A DNA stretch of 64,000 bases from JAAUUE01 sp943370025 (GCA_943370025.1 CALRPI020000024.1:1-64000), one strand, 5' to 3'; shown: positions 51,860 to 60,400, numbered from the stretch's first letter. Notes: a model not told the origin generated them from the letters alone. Made by a program: numbers and translations.

Positions 51860-52483
51860 CTAGCGGGGTAAGGTGGGAATATCTAGGGGCTTGCCCCCTC
51901 GATCGACCAAATAGATATGCCAAGTGCCATTAATGGCTATTTCAAAGGCGATTACGCCTCCATTGGCACTAATAACTGGATTCCTCACCTCGGTGTTGCG
52001 TAGTTCTGGGCTAAGATTCTCCGTCAGATTTCGCACCTGAAATAATTGCCGATCATAGAGATAGACCCCAGATTTACCCTGTCGAGTTGCCTGAAACACA
52101 ATATATTTGCCATCTTCAGAAACACTAGGATGGGAAGCGATCGCATCCAAACTATTTAACCCCGGTAAATCAATCAACTGGCGATCAATGGCATCAAATA
52201 AAAGAATATCCTGCGAACCCCGCCGATCCGAAACAAAAACTAAGTAGCGATCTGCAATCTGCGGTTGGATATCAGCAGCCAAGCTATTCAAACTTCTGCC
52301 CCCCGGATCCAAAGGAAATTCCAGCAATCGAGCCGTATTGGAGCATCCCCCCAACCCCACAGCTAATCCCAGTACCAAGAATCGCCAACCTAACCCGAAA
52401 GTCCCCCCCTTTTGTTGGCGTAGCCACTCTGGAAGAGTTAGGGGGGCTAGGGGGGATTGTTTTCTGCCAAACTTCAAGTTCAT
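51860..52483 (-). CDS. TolB-like (PD40 beta-propeller) lipoprotein 1
   Basis: 207 residues. Lipobox GLGGC (about 43-47) after a hydrophobic stretch; then three or more PD40-type strands (RYLVFVSDRRGSQDILLFDAIDRQL, KYIVFQATRQGKSGVYLYDRQLF, VIAFEIAINGTWHIYLVDRGGK). These propellers bind proteins at the cell envelope. Residues about 8-29 (QSPLAPLTLPEWLRQQKGG) come from a family D repeat (52400-52457), so the true start may be downstream. The gene overlaps nothing but follows the second lipoprotein by four bases on the same strand. Confidence 0.75.
   Translation of the reverse strand: MNLKFGRKQSPLAPLTLPEWLRQQKGGTFGLGWRFLVLGLAVGLGGCSNTARLLEFPLDPGGRSLNSLAADIQPQIADRYLVFVSDRRGSQDILLFDAIDRQLIDLPGLNSLDAIASHPSVSEDGKYIVFQATRQGKSGVYLYDRQLFQVRNLTENLSPELRNTEVRNPVISANGGVIAFEIAINGTWHIYLVDRGGKPLDIPTLPR
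52400..52457. repeat. Family D repeat in the 5' end of a lipoprotein gene
   Basis: AAGTCCCCCCCTTTTGTTGGCGTAGCCACTC...GGGGGGCTAGGGGGGATT. It is read as codons for QSPLAPL and QQKGG of the lipoprotein. Confidence 0.7.
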
Positions 52484-52487
52484 CAGC

Positions 52488-53078
52488 CTACCCCTCCGGC
52501 TTATCTAATTCAATTCCGGTACCGCGATCGATCACCTCAATATCCCACTGCCCCCGGCGATCGGTTTCAAAGACTAGATAGCGGCCATCGGGACTCAGAG
52601 CGGGACGACGAATGAAGTTTTTATACCCTAGGGTGACAATTTCAGAGCGCTGAGTTAGGCGATCGTACACAAAAATATCCAGTTTTCCTTGATTACTGGC
52701 GAGGTAGGAAATATAACGGGCATTCCGACTCAGGCTAGGGTTTTGAGCAATCATCATCGGGGAATTTAGCCCTGGTAAGGCAATAAAAGTTCGGGCTTTG
52801 AGATCGTAGAGCAAAACTTGGTTAGCCCCATCTCGACTACTGACAAAAGCCAAAAATTGACCATTCCCACTTAAGGAAGGTTGCTCATCGGTATAGCGAC
52901 TATTCAGGGTGGAAGAATCTAAAACCGGGGGGCTACATCCACTTAACATCGCTATGCCAGCCCAGATCAGCATCGCCCGAATCCCCATCTGACCAGCACT
53001 GGAAGACAGAAACCATCTAGGTAGGGTGGGCAATGCCCACCTGAATCTACTTTTTAATCCACTTCTTAATTTACCCAT
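52488..53078 (-). CDS. TolB-like (PD40 beta-propeller) lipoprotein 2
   Basis: 196 residues with signal LIWAGIAMLSGC (lipobox LSGC) followed by propeller strands (GQFLAFVSSRDGANQVLLYDLKARTFIALPGLNSP, RYISYLASNQGKLDIFVYDRLTQ, RYLVFETDRRGQWDIEVIDRG). It resembles lipoprotein 1 over most of its length, so the pair arose by tandem duplication. Start at 53078 (MGKLRSG) with GAGGTGAG upstream; upstream in-frame sequence to 53666 lies in ycf66 in another frame and is not used. A family F hairpin (53023-53041) is read as PTLPRW. Confidence 0.75.
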   Translation of the reverse strand: MGKLRSGLKSRFRWALPTLPRWFLSSSAGQMGIRAMLIWAGIAMLSGCSPPVLDSSTLNSRYTDEQPSLSGNGQFLAFVSSRDGANQVLLYDLKARTFIALPGLNSPMMIAQNPSLSRNARYISYLASNQGKLDIFVYDRLTQRSEIVTLGYKNFIRRPALSPDGRYLVFETDRRGQWDIEVIDRGTGIELDKPEG

Positions 53079-53121
53079 GGCAGAACTCACCTCATTCTGC
53101 ATAAGTCCTCTAGGCTGCTGA

Positions 53122-54042
53122 TTAGTATTCCGATCCCCTTGGTTGATCTTCATTATCTTCCTCCGGGGCTGAAGAAACGGGGGCATCCACGGGCTGAAAG
53201 TCCACGTAGTCCTCAGGCGCAGAAGTCTCCCGCCGGGATGGAGTCCGTCCCTCTGAGGGCATCCGGTCATCCTCAGCAGATGACGGTTTCCGCCGTCTGG
53301 GTCTAATTTCCGGCTCTTCCTCCTCCTGCCAAGAGTTGCTAGGAGCATCATAATCCCTAGGGGGAGCATCATTCCGAGGACGACGGCTACTGGGGCGACG
53401 GCTGGGAGCATCATCCCAATCTTCACTCGTTCGAGCCGGGGGCGCATCCCAGTCATTTTTCCGGCTGCGGCCTTCTGATCTTTCTGATCTGCCCTCTGGT
53501 CTACCTTCTGGTCTCTCTGGTCTAGAGGAAGGACGCTTAGGACGGCTTTCTGGAGGTGGAGCGACACTCGATCGCGGAGGGGCGGCACGACGACGGGGTG
53601 GCTCTGGATCGTAGTCATCATTGCGGCGGGTCGTACCCCGTAAACGTCGATTACTAGGATAGTCATCGGCTGATTCTAGTTCATCTAGTTCAGCGGTGTA
53701 GGTATAGGCATTGGTGACAGGACGATAGTCGTCATCATCATTGGTCGATCGCGGCGAAGTGCGTCTTGCCTGCTCGGTGGTTGCCCCCCGTAAACGCACG
53801 GTTTCCACGGCAAAAAATACTACAGAAGCCGCCAATAAAAATTGCCCAAATTGCAGGATGGGGTCTAGGCGCCACCCTTGGAAAATTAAAATAAAACCAC
53901 ACAATAGCCCGATCGCGGCAAAGAAAATATCGTGGTCACGGGACAACTCTGGGCGAAAAGATCGCATGAAGTACAATCCCGCGCCACCTACTGCCAAGAA
54001 GATACCGAGAATACTCGCCGAATTTAGCCCAAAATTTACCAT
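53122..54042 (-). CDS. ycf66: Ycf66-family protein
   Basis: 306 residues. The first 90 residues have the three hydrophobic segments of the chloroplast Ycf66 family (NSASILGIFLAVGGAGLYFMRSF, DIFFAAIGLLCGFILIFQGW, QFLLAASVVFFAVETV). The rest is a low-complexity, Arg/Glu/Ser/Pro-rich tail (RPSSRPERPEGRPEGRSERS region). In mosses and algae ycf66 is a plastid gene of unknown function. It lies 20 bases upstream of lipoprotein 2 and next to psbX. Confidence 0.85.
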   Translation of the reverse strand: MVNFGLNSASILGIFLAVGGAGLYFMRSFRPELSRDHDIFFAAIGLLCGFILIFQGWRLDPILQFGQFLLAASVVFFAVETVRLRGATTEQARRTSPRSTNDDDDYRPVTNAYTYTAELDELESADDYPSNRRLRGTTRRNDDYDPEPPRRRAAPPRSSVAPPPESRPKRPSSRPERPEGRPEGRSERSEGRSRKNDWDAPPARTSEDWDDAPSRRPSSRRPRNDAPPRDYDAPSNSWQEEEEPEIRPRRRKPSSAEDDRMPSEGRTPSRRETSAPEDYVDFQPVDAPVSSAPEEDNEDQPRGSEY

Positions 54043-54181
54043 GAGTTTATTTCTAGTCGGATACTTGAGGTGATTAAAGACAAAGCTATTGATAACCCAA
54101 AATTATGCATAGCTAAGCTAATAAAGCGCTAATAAAGCGGGGAATACCTAGAGAGAAAATTCTTAGGTGAGCATTTTAACT

Positions 54182-54280
54182 TATAGCTTGTGCCCCTTTG
54201 ATTAGGATGTTGTTGAGGGCTGAGGGTAGTCGAAGCCCTCAGAAACGTTTCTGTCCTAACTGGAATGACCCTTGCTATAT
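54182..54280. repeat. Palindromic element, family I, copy 2
   Basis: CTTTGATTAGGA ... GGGCTGAGGGTAGTCGAAGCCC ... TCCTAACTGGAATGACC. Flanks match 25808-25890 inverted; the stem differs. The gap 54043-54356 holds nothing else. Confidence 0.65.
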
Positions 54281-54356
54281 AATCACGAGGATTATCGGAG
54301 CAGATTATCCTCGGTGATGAAATTTCTCCCCCGCCCTTGCATTGCTCTTATATTAA

Positions 54357-54476
54357 TTATGAGCGCTCGATCTTATCTCTCTGACTGATAAATAATAAGA
54401 AACCAGTAGCAGGGACCACGACGATCAGGGTACCAGCCAAGAGACTGTAAAAAAAGTTAAGTAAGGAAGGAGTCAT
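54357..54476 (-). CDS. psbX: Photosystem II protein PsbX
   Basis: 39 residues: MTPSLLNFFYSLLAGTLIVV..., then VPATGFLLFISQRDKIERS. One transmembrane helix; the MTPSL opening and the FISQxDKIxRS end are PsbX signatures (small PSII subunit near cytochrome b559 and the QB region). AGAGG lies about 13 bases upstream of the ATG. It is a single small gene on the minus strand next to ycf66. Confidence 0.92.
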   Translation of the reverse strand: MTPSLLNFFYSLLAGTLIVVVPATGFLLFISQRDKIERS

Positions 54477-54566
54477 GGAATATCAAACCTCTTTTAGAGT
54501 AATTTATGTTGTTAATCTTAATCTATTTTATCGCAATCCTTGATCGTAATCCCCAGTGACTTCAGT

Positions 54567-54649
54567 AGATTTGAGTTTAGAACGGCTCACCCGAAGGGTG
54601 AGCCGTTCTAAACCATTTACAGGTCGTAAACCAATTAGGATCGCTATAG
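54567..54649. repeat. Family A-type element upstream of mobA
   Basis: Hairpin TTTAGAACGGCTCACCCGAAGGGTGAGCCGTTCTAAA, then ACCAATTAGGATCGCTATAG, the family A end. The ribosome binding site of mobA (AGGAAA) starts at once after it. Confidence 0.75.
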
Positions 54650-54663
54650 CAGGAAATTAATTT

Positions 54664-55329
54664 ATGAGTTTACCCATAGCAGCCTTAATTTTAGCAGGAG
54701 GAACTAGTTCTCGGATGGGACAGGATAAAGCCCTGTTGCTCTGGCGGGGTGTGCCAATGCTGCAAAGGGTCATCGATGCAGCAGCTCAGTGTTGCGAGGA
54801 AATTTATCTACTAACACCCCGGATAGAGATTTATCAAACCCATCTCCAAAGTTATGCCCAAGCTAATCTACAAGCTAATCTACAAAATAATTCACTAGAC
54901 AATCCCCAAGCTAATCCCCAAGCTAATTCCCAAGCTAAATATCACTGGCTGCCAGAAACTACACCCCTTCAAGGACCACTAGTTGCCCTCAGTCAAGGTT
55001 TAGGAACAATACCTGCTGATTGGGTGCTGGTTTTAGCCTGTGATCTGCCCTGCTTAGATGAAAAAATTCTCCATCAGTGGCGATCGCAACTCCCCCATCT
55101 CTCTCCCTCTATCCTCGCTCTAGTTCCCTACCGTCAATACTGGCATCCCCTCTGTGGTTTCTATCGCCCCCAAGCCCTATCCTCCCTAGAAAAATTTCTC
55201 TCCCAAGGGGGCAACTCTTTTCAGGCTTGGCTACCCACTCTGCCCGCCCAAAAAATCCCCCTAGGAACTGCGGAGGTTGCCATGCTCTGGAACTGCAACT
55301 CCCCAGCAGACCTTAATCTTTCACAATAA
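54664..55329 (+). CDS. mobA: Molybdenum cofactor guanylyltransferase MobA
   Basis: 221 residues. Links GMP to molybdopterin. The nucleotide-binding loop LILAGGTSSRMGQDKALLLW and the ACDLP metal motif are present, with QGPLVALSQGL between. A 28-residue insertion after about residue 65 (unit Q-A-N-x) is encoded by seven 12-base tandem units (54859-54942, CAAGCTAATCxx) and is not part of the family core. The start follows AGGAAA. A family A element ends just before the ribosome binding site. Confidence 0.88.
   Translation: MSLPIAALILAGGTSSRMGQDKALLLWRGVPMLQRVIDAAAQCCEEIYLLTPRIEIYQTHLQSYAQANLQANLQNNSLDNPQANPQANSQAKYHWLPETTPLQGPLVALSQGLGTIPADWVLVLACDLPCLDEKILHQWRSQLPHLSPSILALVPYRQYWHPLCGFYRPQALSSLEKFLSQGGNSFQAWLPTLPAQKIPLGTAEVAMLWNCNSPADLNLSQ
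54859..54942 (+). repeat. 12-bp tandem repeat within mobA (7 units)
   Basis: Units CAAGCTAATCTA, CAAGCTAATCTA, CAAAATAATTCA, CTAGACAATCCC, CAAGCTAATCCC, CAAGCTAATTCC, CAAGCTAAATAT, each four codons (Q-A-N-L/P/S). In frame, so length changes would not break the gene. Confidence 0.85.
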
Positions 55330-55332
55330 TCT

Positions 55333-55423
55333 ATAGCTATCGCCAAGCAGGTTATGTTGTAGACCCTCGCTTAGCGGTGGTTCCCACAACCAAAATCATC
55401 TCAACCCTGTTGACGGTTGCTAT
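55333..55423. repeat. Palindromic element, family G, copy 3 (inverted)
   Basis: ATAGCTATCGCCAAGCAGGTTATGTTG at the left and ACCCTGTTGACGGTTGCTAT at the right, with a hairpin around TAGCGGTGG. Between mobA and the DUF6464 gene. Confidence 0.65.
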
Positions 55424-55446
55424 ACAATAAGAGCTAAAAAAACTTT

Positions 55447-55800
55447 ATGGAGCGAAATTCCCTGCCTACGGAGGTAATTCTGAGTCAGTCTGCCCAATCT
55501 TTGGGAGACATTAATCTAGACTGGATGCCCCAACCCGGAAATTACCTGAACTTGGCAGATCAAAACTACGTAGTTCTAGAGCGTCGCCATCGCTATCATC
55601 TCAAGTTTGGGCGCTACCAACTCCATAAAATAGCTTTATATGTGCAGGCGGCTCCTCTGCCTACGGAGACTAGTTGGGTTGATGGCAAATTGGTCTTAGG
55701 GGATGCCAACTGCCGATTTAATGCCCATTCCGAGCTGATCCGGTGCGCTGTTAACCCATCAGGGGCTTGTGGAGGATGTCGTTTTTTTGAGATGTATTAG
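55447..55800 (+). CDS. DUF6464-family protein
   Basis: 117 residues. The C-terminal GDANCRFNAHSELIRCAVNPSGACGGCRFFE, with several conserved Cys, is the hallmark of DUF6464, found mainly in cyanobacteria. The N-terminal part holds a short barrel-like region (YLNLADQNYVVLERRHRYHL). The Cys cluster suggests metal or disulfide binding, which is inference. Function unknown. Confidence 0.8.
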   Translation: MERNSLPTEVILSQSAQSLGDINLDWMPQPGNYLNLADQNYVVLERRHRYHLKFGRYQLHKIALYVQAAPLPTETSWVDGKLVLGDANCRFNAHSELIRCAVNPSGACGGCRFFEMY

Positions 55801-55872
55801 CAGTCAAAATCACCAGAAAAAATTCAAACATCCTCTTGGCGCAAACTCAGCTTATTCTATTGTCCAAATTAT

Positions 55873-56931
55873 CTATCTTCCAAATAAAACTCGATCTTTT
55901 TGCCGAATAACTACAGACTCAACAAAGTTAGGAATGAATTTATGGGGAGCCATGTAATTTTGATAGACTTCCCGGTTTTCCTGCTGCATTGACATGAGTT
56001 CTGCATCGCTGACACTCTCAAAATGTTTGATCACAAAATCACCAATGCGATCGATCTCAGATACTGGCACTCGAATCAAATGGAGTTTTTCCTCAAAGGG
56101 AAACACACAATCTGTATCCAGCACCACAGGAATTCTGCCCCCCATCAAAGTCAGGAAAAAACGAATCGAATAATTCCCATTCCCCCGGACACAAAGATTA
56201 TACTGACAGTTAACAAGATTATTGGCAAATTTCTGTTCTAGAAGCTGTCGGTTAGGGTTGTTGGGGTTGTAATAGTCTTGGAGTTGGTTGGTGATATCAA
56301 AATTAGTCAAAATTCGGGGGTCATCAGCCAAATTCTGCATACTGGCACCCCGGAGCTTGTGACTCATACCCTTTTTGATTCTGATATCAACTTTTTGAGC
56401 AATACTTCCCTTCCCTAATATCTTTTTCCCAGCCCGTAAAGGAATAGTTTTACCGACCTTAAACCATTTGCCTTCTGAACCGACACTGCCGCAAAACCCG
56501 ATCATCGGTTTACTTCCCCGGCGATTGATCGGTAAAGGCACCAGATAATCTTGGTTCTTTTGGCTAATCCAGTAGGGGCGCTCGGTTTCGTAGGGCTGCT
56601 GCAAGCTTTGATAAAGACCAAGGCGCAGAATATTTGCCGTCGGAATGACTAGGGGAGCATCAGCATCGGCAGCGGCATCAATAATAATCGGTTTGTTGTA
56701 GGCTTTAGCTTCCTGAGCCGCAATAAAACATTTATCATTAAGCCGGAGAGTTTCTGGGTCAAAAGCCTTGTGGGGAAAAATCGCCACATCACACTCGGTT
56801 ATTTTATTTACTTCCTGCCAAGAATTCTGATCGATAAACTGCTGAAAAACAGTATCTCGATTTCCTGGGCGTAGGGAATACAGTAATTCAACTGGAGTAC
56901 TGGAATCTGCACCAAAGGTATAAATTTTCAT
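55873..56931 (-). CDS. Exostosin-family (GT47-like) putative glycosyltransferase
   Basis: 352 residues. The C-terminal half shows YNLCVRGNGNYSIRFFLTLMGGRIPVVLDTDCVFPF, the exostosin-type motif for nucleotide-sugar binding and glycan synthesis. The N-terminal half is variable (MKIYTFGADSSTPVELLY). CGGAGA precedes the start. Donor and acceptor are unknown; a role in polysaccharide assembly is inferred from family only. The gene converges with DUF6464, about 70 bases apart. Confidence 0.75.
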   Translation of the reverse strand: MKIYTFGADSSTPVELLYSLRPGNRDTVFQQFIDQNSWQEVNKITECDVAIFPHKAFDPETLRLNDKCFIAAQEAKAYNKPIIIDAAADADAPLVIPTANILRLGLYQSLQQPYETERPYWISQKNQDYLVPLPINRRGSKPMIGFCGSVGSEGKWFKVGKTIPLRAGKKILGKGSIAQKVDIRIKKGMSHKLRGASMQNLADDPRILTNFDITNQLQDYYNPNNPNRQLLEQKFANNLVNCQYNLCVRGNGNYSIRFFLTLMGGRIPVVLDTDCVFPFEEKLHLIRVPVSEIDRIGDFVIKHFESVSDAELMSMQQENREVYQNYMAPHKFIPNFVESVVIRQKDRVLFGR

Positions 56932-57067
56932 CTAAAATGTCTCCGGAATAACACTTAAAGCGTTTTTATGTTAGCTTACTCCAAACTATAACTGCGTTAT
57001 AATTCATGTTAAAGTTTGTAAAGTAATTATTAGAAATTAATTGGGGTAACTCTGAGGGTAACTCTGG

Positions 57068-58504
57068 ATGCGAGTTGTAATTATTGGGGCTGGTTTAGCT
57101 GGTTTAGCCACGGCCGTAGACTTAGTGGATGCAGGCTGTGAAGTAGAAATCTTTGAATCTCGTCCTTTTGTGGGCGGGAAAGTTGGCAGTTGGGTTGACC
57201 CTCAAGGAAATCATGTGGAAATGGGTCTACATGTTTTCTTTGGTTGCTACTATCAACTATTTGACCTGATGAAAAAAGTCGGAGCCTTCGAGCATTTACT
57301 GCTCAAGCAACATACCCATACTTTTATTAATCAGGGAGGACGGGTAGGGGAACTAGATTTTCGATTCATCACTGGTGCTCCATTTAATGGTCTGAAGGCG
57401 TTTTTTACTACCTCTCAGTTATCACTACAAGACAAAATTCAAAATTCCTTAGCTTTAGGAACTAGTCCGATCGTTCGGGGTCTGGTGGATTTTGATGGGG
57501 CAATGCGAAATATCCGAGATTTAGACGGGATTAGCTTTGCTGATTGGTTTCGCCGTCATGGAGGCAACGATGGCAGTTTGAAGAAAATGTGGAACCCGAT
57601 CGCCTATGCCTTGGGTTTTATTGATACGGAAAATATCTCTGCCCGGTGTATGCTGACGATCTTTCAGTTTTTTGCGGTGCGATCGGAGGCTTCTGTCTTG
57701 AGAATGTTGGCGGGATCCCCGGCAGAATATCTCCATAAACCCATTGTGGATTACCTGACGGCACGGGGAGTAAAAATTCATCTCCGCCGCCAAGTCCGGG
57801 AAATTTTGTATACGGGTTCCCCGGAAGCCACTCAGGTGACTGGGATGGCGATCGCCGAAGGGGAAAACGTGGAAACCATAACTGCCGATGCCTACGTTTG
57901 TGCGGCGGATGTGCCGGGAACCCAAAGGCTATTACCACCAGAGTGGCGGCAGTGGAGTGAGTTTGACAGTATCTACAAGCTAGATACTGTCCCGGTGGCT
58001 ACAGTCCAATTGCGGTTTGATGGTTGGGTAACTGAGTTGAAAGATCCAGTGGCGATGAAAGAACTCAAGGAAAAGGCGGGTTTAGATAATTTGCTCTACA
58101 CTGCTGATGCGGATTTCTCTTGCTTTGCCGATATGGCACTGACTAGCCCAGAGGATTACTATCGAGAAGGGGAAGGCTCTCTGATGCAATTAGTTTTGAC
58201 TCCGGGGGATCCCTTTATTAAACAAAGCAATGAAGCGATCGCCCACCATGTCTTGCAGCAAGTCCAAGAATTATTTCCCTCTGCCAAGGAATTAAATATG
58301 ACTTGGTATAGCGTGGTCAAACTGGCACAATCCCTCTACCGGGAAGCTCCGGGCATGGATGTCTACCGCCCCGACCAAAAAACCCCGATCGATAATTTCT
58401 TCCTCTGTGGCAGCTACACCCAGCAGGACTACATTGATAGTATGGAGGGGGCAACGATTTCTGGCAGAAGAGCAGCCAAGGTGATTTTGGCAAGTAAAGC
58501 CTAG
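57068..58504 (+). CDS. zds: 9,9'-di-cis-zeta-carotene desaturase
   Basis: 478 residues. Converts zeta-carotene via neurosporene to lycopene, a plant/cyanobacterial-type (CrtQ/Zds) flavoprotein. N-terminal FAD motif IIGAGLAGLATAVDLVDAG at 5-23, ESRPFVGGKVGSW, and the C-terminal DNFFLCGSYTQQDYIDSMEGATISGRRAA typical of the family. A GAGGG site lies about 12 bases upstream. About 95 bases downstream starts an SRPBCC gene on the same strand, a pairing also known in other cyanobacteria. Confidence 0.93.
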   Translation: MRVVIIGAGLAGLATAVDLVDAGCEVEIFESRPFVGGKVGSWVDPQGNHVEMGLHVFFGCYYQLFDLMKKVGAFEHLLLKQHTHTFINQGGRVGELDFRFITGAPFNGLKAFFTTSQLSLQDKIQNSLALGTSPIVRGLVDFDGAMRNIRDLDGISFADWFRRHGGNDGSLKKMWNPIAYALGFIDTENISARCMLTIFQFFAVRSEASVLRMLAGSPAEYLHKPIVDYLTARGVKIHLRRQVREILYTGSPEATQVTGMAIAEGENVETITADAYVCAADVPGTQRLLPPEWRQWSEFDSIYKLDTVPVATVQLRFDGWVTELKDPVAMKELKEKAGLDNLLYTADADFSCFADMALTSPEDYYREGEGSLMQLVLTPGDPFIKQSNEAIAHHVLQQVQELFPSAKELNMTWYSVVKLAQSLYREAPGMDVYRPDQKTPIDNFFLCGSYTQQDYIDSMEGATISGRRAAKVILASKA

Positions 58505-58507
58505 GTT

Positions 58508-58566
58508 GATCCCCCCTACCCCCCTTAAAAAGGGGGGATAAGACTGTAGGGTGGGCAATGCCCACC
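58508..58566. repeat. Family D (short) and family F hairpins between zds and SRPBCC gene
   Basis: GATCCCCCCTACCCCCCTT-AAAAAGGGGGGAT (58508-58540) then GGGTGGGCAATGCCCACC (58549-58566). They occupy most of the short gap. Confidence 0.65.
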
Positions 58567-58601
58567 ATTCCCAAACATTCAACGGAATTTGAGATAAGCC
58601 C

Positions 58602-59045
58602 ATGGCAGACTGGTTAGAACATAGTGTTCAAGTGGAAGTAAACGCCCCGATCGATCTGGTGTGGAGCCTATGGGCTGACTTGGAGCAAATGCCCCGGTGG
58701 ATGAAGTGGATCGAATCGGTGAAGGTAGACCCCAATGACCCAGATTTGTCCTACTGGACGTTAAATACTGGGGGCTTAGAATTTACTTGGACTTCTCAAC
58801 TGATCAAAACTATCCCTAACCAAATTATCCAATGGGAATCCACCACCGGGTTAGCCAACCGGGGAGCGGTACGGTTTTACGATCGCAAGGAAACCAGTAT
58901 TGTCAAACTCAGTGTGGCTTACGATATTCCCGGTATCTTGGGGCAATTGATGGATAATTTATTTCTCGGCAAGGCAGTAGAAGATACCCTAAACGAGAGC
59001 TTGGCTAAGTTCCAAGAATACGTCACCCACCTGCCACCCAATTGA
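58602..59045 (+). CDS. SRPBCC-family (polyketide cyclase-like) protein
   Basis: 147 residues. The START/SRPBCC helix-grip fold shows HSVQVEVNAPIDLVWSLWADLEQMPRWMKWIESV, then VIQWESTTGLANRGAVRFY (family strands). It binds hydrophobic ligands; the neighbourhood (zds) suggests a carotenoid-related or stability role, unproven. It overlaps the convergent gshB by 23 bases. Confidence 0.85.
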   Translation: MADWLEHSVQVEVNAPIDLVWSLWADLEQMPRWMKWIESVKVDPNDPDLSYWTLNTGGLEFTWTSQLIKTIPNQIIQWESTTGLANRGAVRFYDRKETSIVKLSVAYDIPGILGQLMDNLFLGKAVEDTLNESLAKFQEYVTHLPPN

Positions 59046-59982
59046 TCACCTCTTCTCCTAGCTTGACCCCATTGAGCCGATCGATCTCTCGGATTCCCGT
59101 TGGGCTGGTGACATTTACTTCCGTTAGATAACCACCGATCACATCAATCCCCACAAAATACAAGCCATCATGGACTAGTTTGGGGGCAACTTGGTTACAG
59201 ATAAATAGCTCGCGATCGGTAATCTCCGTCAATGCTACCCTGCCCCCCACAGCCATATTGCCCCGGAATTCCTTCCCGGTTGGAATCCGGTTTACTGCTC
59301 CGATGGGTTTGCCATTGAGCAAAATAATTCTTTTATCCCCTTCCTTGGCTGCGGGGAGATAGCTCTGTACCATCACTGGTTCCTTGCCTTGGTGGGTGCT
59401 GATTTCCACCAGGGAATTGAGATTGCGATCACCCGGCTGCAAAAATAGTATCCCTTCCCCAGCCTTGCCGCCTAGGGGTTTCATTACTGCCGCTTCCTGT
59501 TTTTCTACAAAGTCTCGGATTACTTGTTTATCTTGGGTGACGATCGTCTCTGGCATCACCTCCGGGAAATTCATGGTATACATTTTCTCGTTGGCTGTCC
59601 GGATCCCTTGGGGAGAATTTACCACCAGAGTTTTTACCGGATCAAGATAATCCAAAATATAGGTAGCATAAAGATAAGGTACGGTCACTGGAGGATCGGT
59701 TCTCATAAACACCGCATCCATTTCCTCCAAGCAAAGAAATTGCCCCCGATGAAGGTGATACCAATCTGGCACAGCGATCCAGCGATTTTCTCCTAGGGTG
59801 ACCGGAACAAGCTCTAGGCGTTGCAAATAAGCATAAGCTTTGCTGCCTACCACGCTTAATTGAGCTGCCTGAGTTACCCAAACTTCATGCCCCAAAACCT
59901 GGGCAGCTTCCATAATTGCCACGGTAGTATCGTGGGTGGGATCAAGTTGGGGTACAGGGTCGAGAATAAAGGCAAATTTCAT
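59023..59982 (-). CDS. gshB: Glutathione synthetase
   Basis: 319 residues. Joins gamma-glutamylcysteine and glycine with ATP. The family signatures are FILDPVPQLDPTHDTTVAIMEAA, AVFMRTDPPV, the ATP-grasp segment KPLGGKAGEGILFL, GDKRIILLNGKPIGAVNR and VGIDVIGGYLTEVNVTSPTGIREI. It lies alone on the minus strand and overlaps the SRPBCC gene end. Confidence 0.93.
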   Translation of the reverse strand: MKFAFILDPVPQLDPTHDTTVAIMEAAQVLGHEVWVTQAAQLSVVGSKAYAYLQRLELVPVTLGENRWIAVPDWYHLHRGQFLCLEEMDAVFMRTDPPVTVPYLYATYILDYLDPVKTLVVNSPQGIRTANEKMYTMNFPEVMPETIVTQDKQVIRDFVEKQEAAVMKPLGGKAGEGILFLQPGDRNLNSLVEISTHQGKEPVMVQSYLPAAKEGDKRIILLNGKPIGAVNRIPTGKEFRGNMAVGGRVALTEITDRELFICNQVAPKLVHDGLYFVGIDVIGGYLTEVNVTSPTGIREIDRLNGVKLGEEVINWVAGG

Positions 59983-60307
59983 AGGGGCGTAGTCTAGGAT
60001 AAGAATATTTTGGCAAGAATGTCCCTTTGTGCGGCAAGAGACATTCTTATTTTAAGGCGATCGCTGGTGAGGAGAATAGAAAATTAGTATAGTTGGCTAC
60101 TAATAATTATCAGTTAGTTGAGAAATTTGTGGAGAGAATTATTGGGGAAATTATTGAGAAACTTATTAAGAAGTTTAGCGGCTAATGTCGAGATGACTAC
60201 TTACTAAATTTATTATGAACTTTTCGGGGGCAATCATTTATGGGATTAGAATGGCATTAGGTTACAGAGAATAGTGTTTAAGTAATATTTCAAGTAATAT
60301 TTCGAGA
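59983..60307. other. Intergenic region, no gene seen
   Basis: About 325 bases. It holds a hairpin AAGAATGTCC...GACATTCTT (60014-60052), a GCGATCGC-type site and AT-rich sequence. It leads into the family A element before the TerD gene. Confidence 0.5.
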
Positions 60308-60400
60308 CTATAGCAATCCTAAATCATTTGGTAACTCTAGAGGGTTAAAAACGGCACACCCAGAGAGTGTCGTGTTTTCAACCCATTTGGGATTGTGATA
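60308..60400. repeat. Family A-type element upstream of the TerD gene
   Basis: CTATAGCAATCCTAAATCATTTGGTAACTCTAG, hairpin with AAAACGGCACACCC...GTGTCGTGTTTT, then CCCATTTGGGATTGTGATA. It ends 38 bases before the start codon. Confidence 0.75.

Noticed and set aside
53079..53666. Long upstream extension of the lipoprotein 2 frame
   Set aside because: It lies entirely inside ycf66 in another frame; low-complexity GC-rich sequence keeps it open.
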